From: Deinococcus carri
Lineage (GTDB): Bacteria > Deinococcota > Deinococci > Deinococcales > Deinococcaceae
Direction of reading: 5' to 3'
DNA length: 64,000 nucleotides
Assembly: GCF_039545055.1 (NCBI RefSeq)
Contig: NZ_BAABRP010000001.1
Location: forward strand, 859,501-923,500
Shown here: positions 63,547-64,000 of the stretch, one piece after another
Layout of the letters: each line of letters opens with the position of its first letter
Numbering within the stretch: the first letter of the stretch is position 1
Notes under the pieces: model-generated
The model's input: only the letters and a program-made list of their open reading frames with translations
The model's database searches: none
What the model was told of the DNA's origin: nothing
Position numbers and translations under genes: made by a program

Positions 63547-64000
63547 TCAGGCGGGGGTGGGGGCCGCGCTCATCTTCAGGAACAGGGCGTGCAGGCGGGC
63601 GTCGGGCGTCAGTTCGGGGTGAAAGGAACTGGCGAGCAGGTTACCCTGGCGGGCCAGCACGATCTGGTCCCCGTGCCGGGCCAGCACCTCCACGCCTGCG
63701 CCCACCCGCTCGATGACGGGCGCGCGGATGAAGACGGCGGGAAAGGGCGCGTCCAGGCCCCGCACATCCAGCGGCGTATCGAAGGAATCCACCTGCCGCC
63801 CGAAGGCGTTGCGGCGCACGCTCAGGTCCATCAGGGCGAGGCTGTCCTGGTGGCCGCCGAACTGCGGGGGCGCGCCCACCACCTCACGCGCGAGCAGGAT
63901 CGCCCCCGCGCAGGTGCCCCACAGCGCCCCGCCCGCCGCGTGAAAGTCGCGCACCGGGGTCCACAGCCCGAAGTCGGTCATCAGCCGGGCGATGGTGGTG
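63547..64000 (-). CDS. pdxT: Pyridoxal 5'-phosphate synthase glutaminase subunit, 5' end outside the window
   Basis: Glutaminase that supplies ammonia to PdxS for vitamin B6 synthesis. About 150 residues are visible. The frame enters at TTIARLM, the end of the family's GGESTTIARL motif. The catalytic cysteine is in ALWGTCAGAILLA and the His-Glu pair in SSFHPELT, near the C-terminus. The stop lies at 63547. The start and the partner gene pdxS would be beyond base 64000. Confidence 0.93.
   Translation of the reverse strand, partial: TTIARLMTDFGLWTPVRDFHAAGGALWGTCAGAILLAREVVGAPPQFGGHQDSLALMDLSVRRNAFGRQVDSFDTPLDVRGLDAPFPAVFIRAPVIERVGAGVEVLARHGDQIVLARQGNLLASSFHPELTPDARLHALFLKMSAAPTPA

Overview
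The window is chromosomal DNA from a Deinococcus species; the species cannot be fixed from the sequence alone. The evidence is the very high G+C content, a lysine cluster of the alpha-aminoadipate/LysW type found in Deinococcus-Thermus, a RecG with a long N-terminal extension, paired AsnS and AspS, two manganese catalases, and promoters in which a TANNNT -10 box lies six bases before the start codon. That last layout implies leaderless mRNAs, which are known to be common in this genus. No rRNA, tRNA, CRISPR array, intact insertion sequence or prophage was seen.

Layout. 1-7233: nadB (cut by the window edge), a small membrane protein, a methyltransferase, a radical SAM protein, a KhtT/KhtU-like cation/proton antiporter pair and a secreted lipase. 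7467-11398: lysT-lysU, a two-zinc-ribbon protein, a cysteine-free LysW, lysX and a conserved unknown gene. 11576-14220: a MarR regulator translationally coupled to a DHA2 drug exporter. 14368-28145: housekeeping and singleton genes (PATAN protein, nnr, TPR protein, rsmA, PfkB kinase, SDR, recG, DUF808, DinB-like, HAD, methyltransferase, ComB-like) and two exported unknown proteins. 28473-34061: phzF-like gene, asnS and the glycolytic run gap-pgk-tpiA. 34222-38932: a copper cluster (DUF2946, YcnI, CopC, CopD), lysC and a membrane-anchored PIG-L deacetylase. 38990-45437: acetyltransferase, tandem manganese catalases, PAP2 phosphatase, a 53-residue protein, uvrC and a histidine phosphatase. 45528-56848: aspS, hisS, a gabD-like dehydrogenase, lipoprotein, lipid kinase, a dead HNH gene, a tyrosine recombinase, lnt, a phosphoesterase and a class V aminotransferase. 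57101-61939: a tightly coupled five-gene operon (HAD, M19 dipeptidase, NlpC/P60, dipeptide epimerase, Gfo/Idh) that looks like murein-peptide recycling. 61940-64000: two alpha/beta hydrolases and pdxT (cut by the window edge).

The most unusual content is outside ordinary genes. Five copies of an AT-rich repeat of about 45 bp carry three GTGAA/TTCAC half-sites, so the middle one can pair with either neighbour. A family of 129-135 bp elements is bounded by inverted GGATTCCG ends, with two inverted copies flanking khtT. A separate 130-bp element with perfect 14-bp inverted ends supplies the stop codon of the gene it adjoins. Among proteins, the points to look at first are the LysW without zinc cysteines next to a LysW-like double zinc ribbon, the Glu-to-Asp change at a predicted metal ligand in the second manganese catalase, and the duplicated extracytoplasmic insert in the DHA2 exporter.
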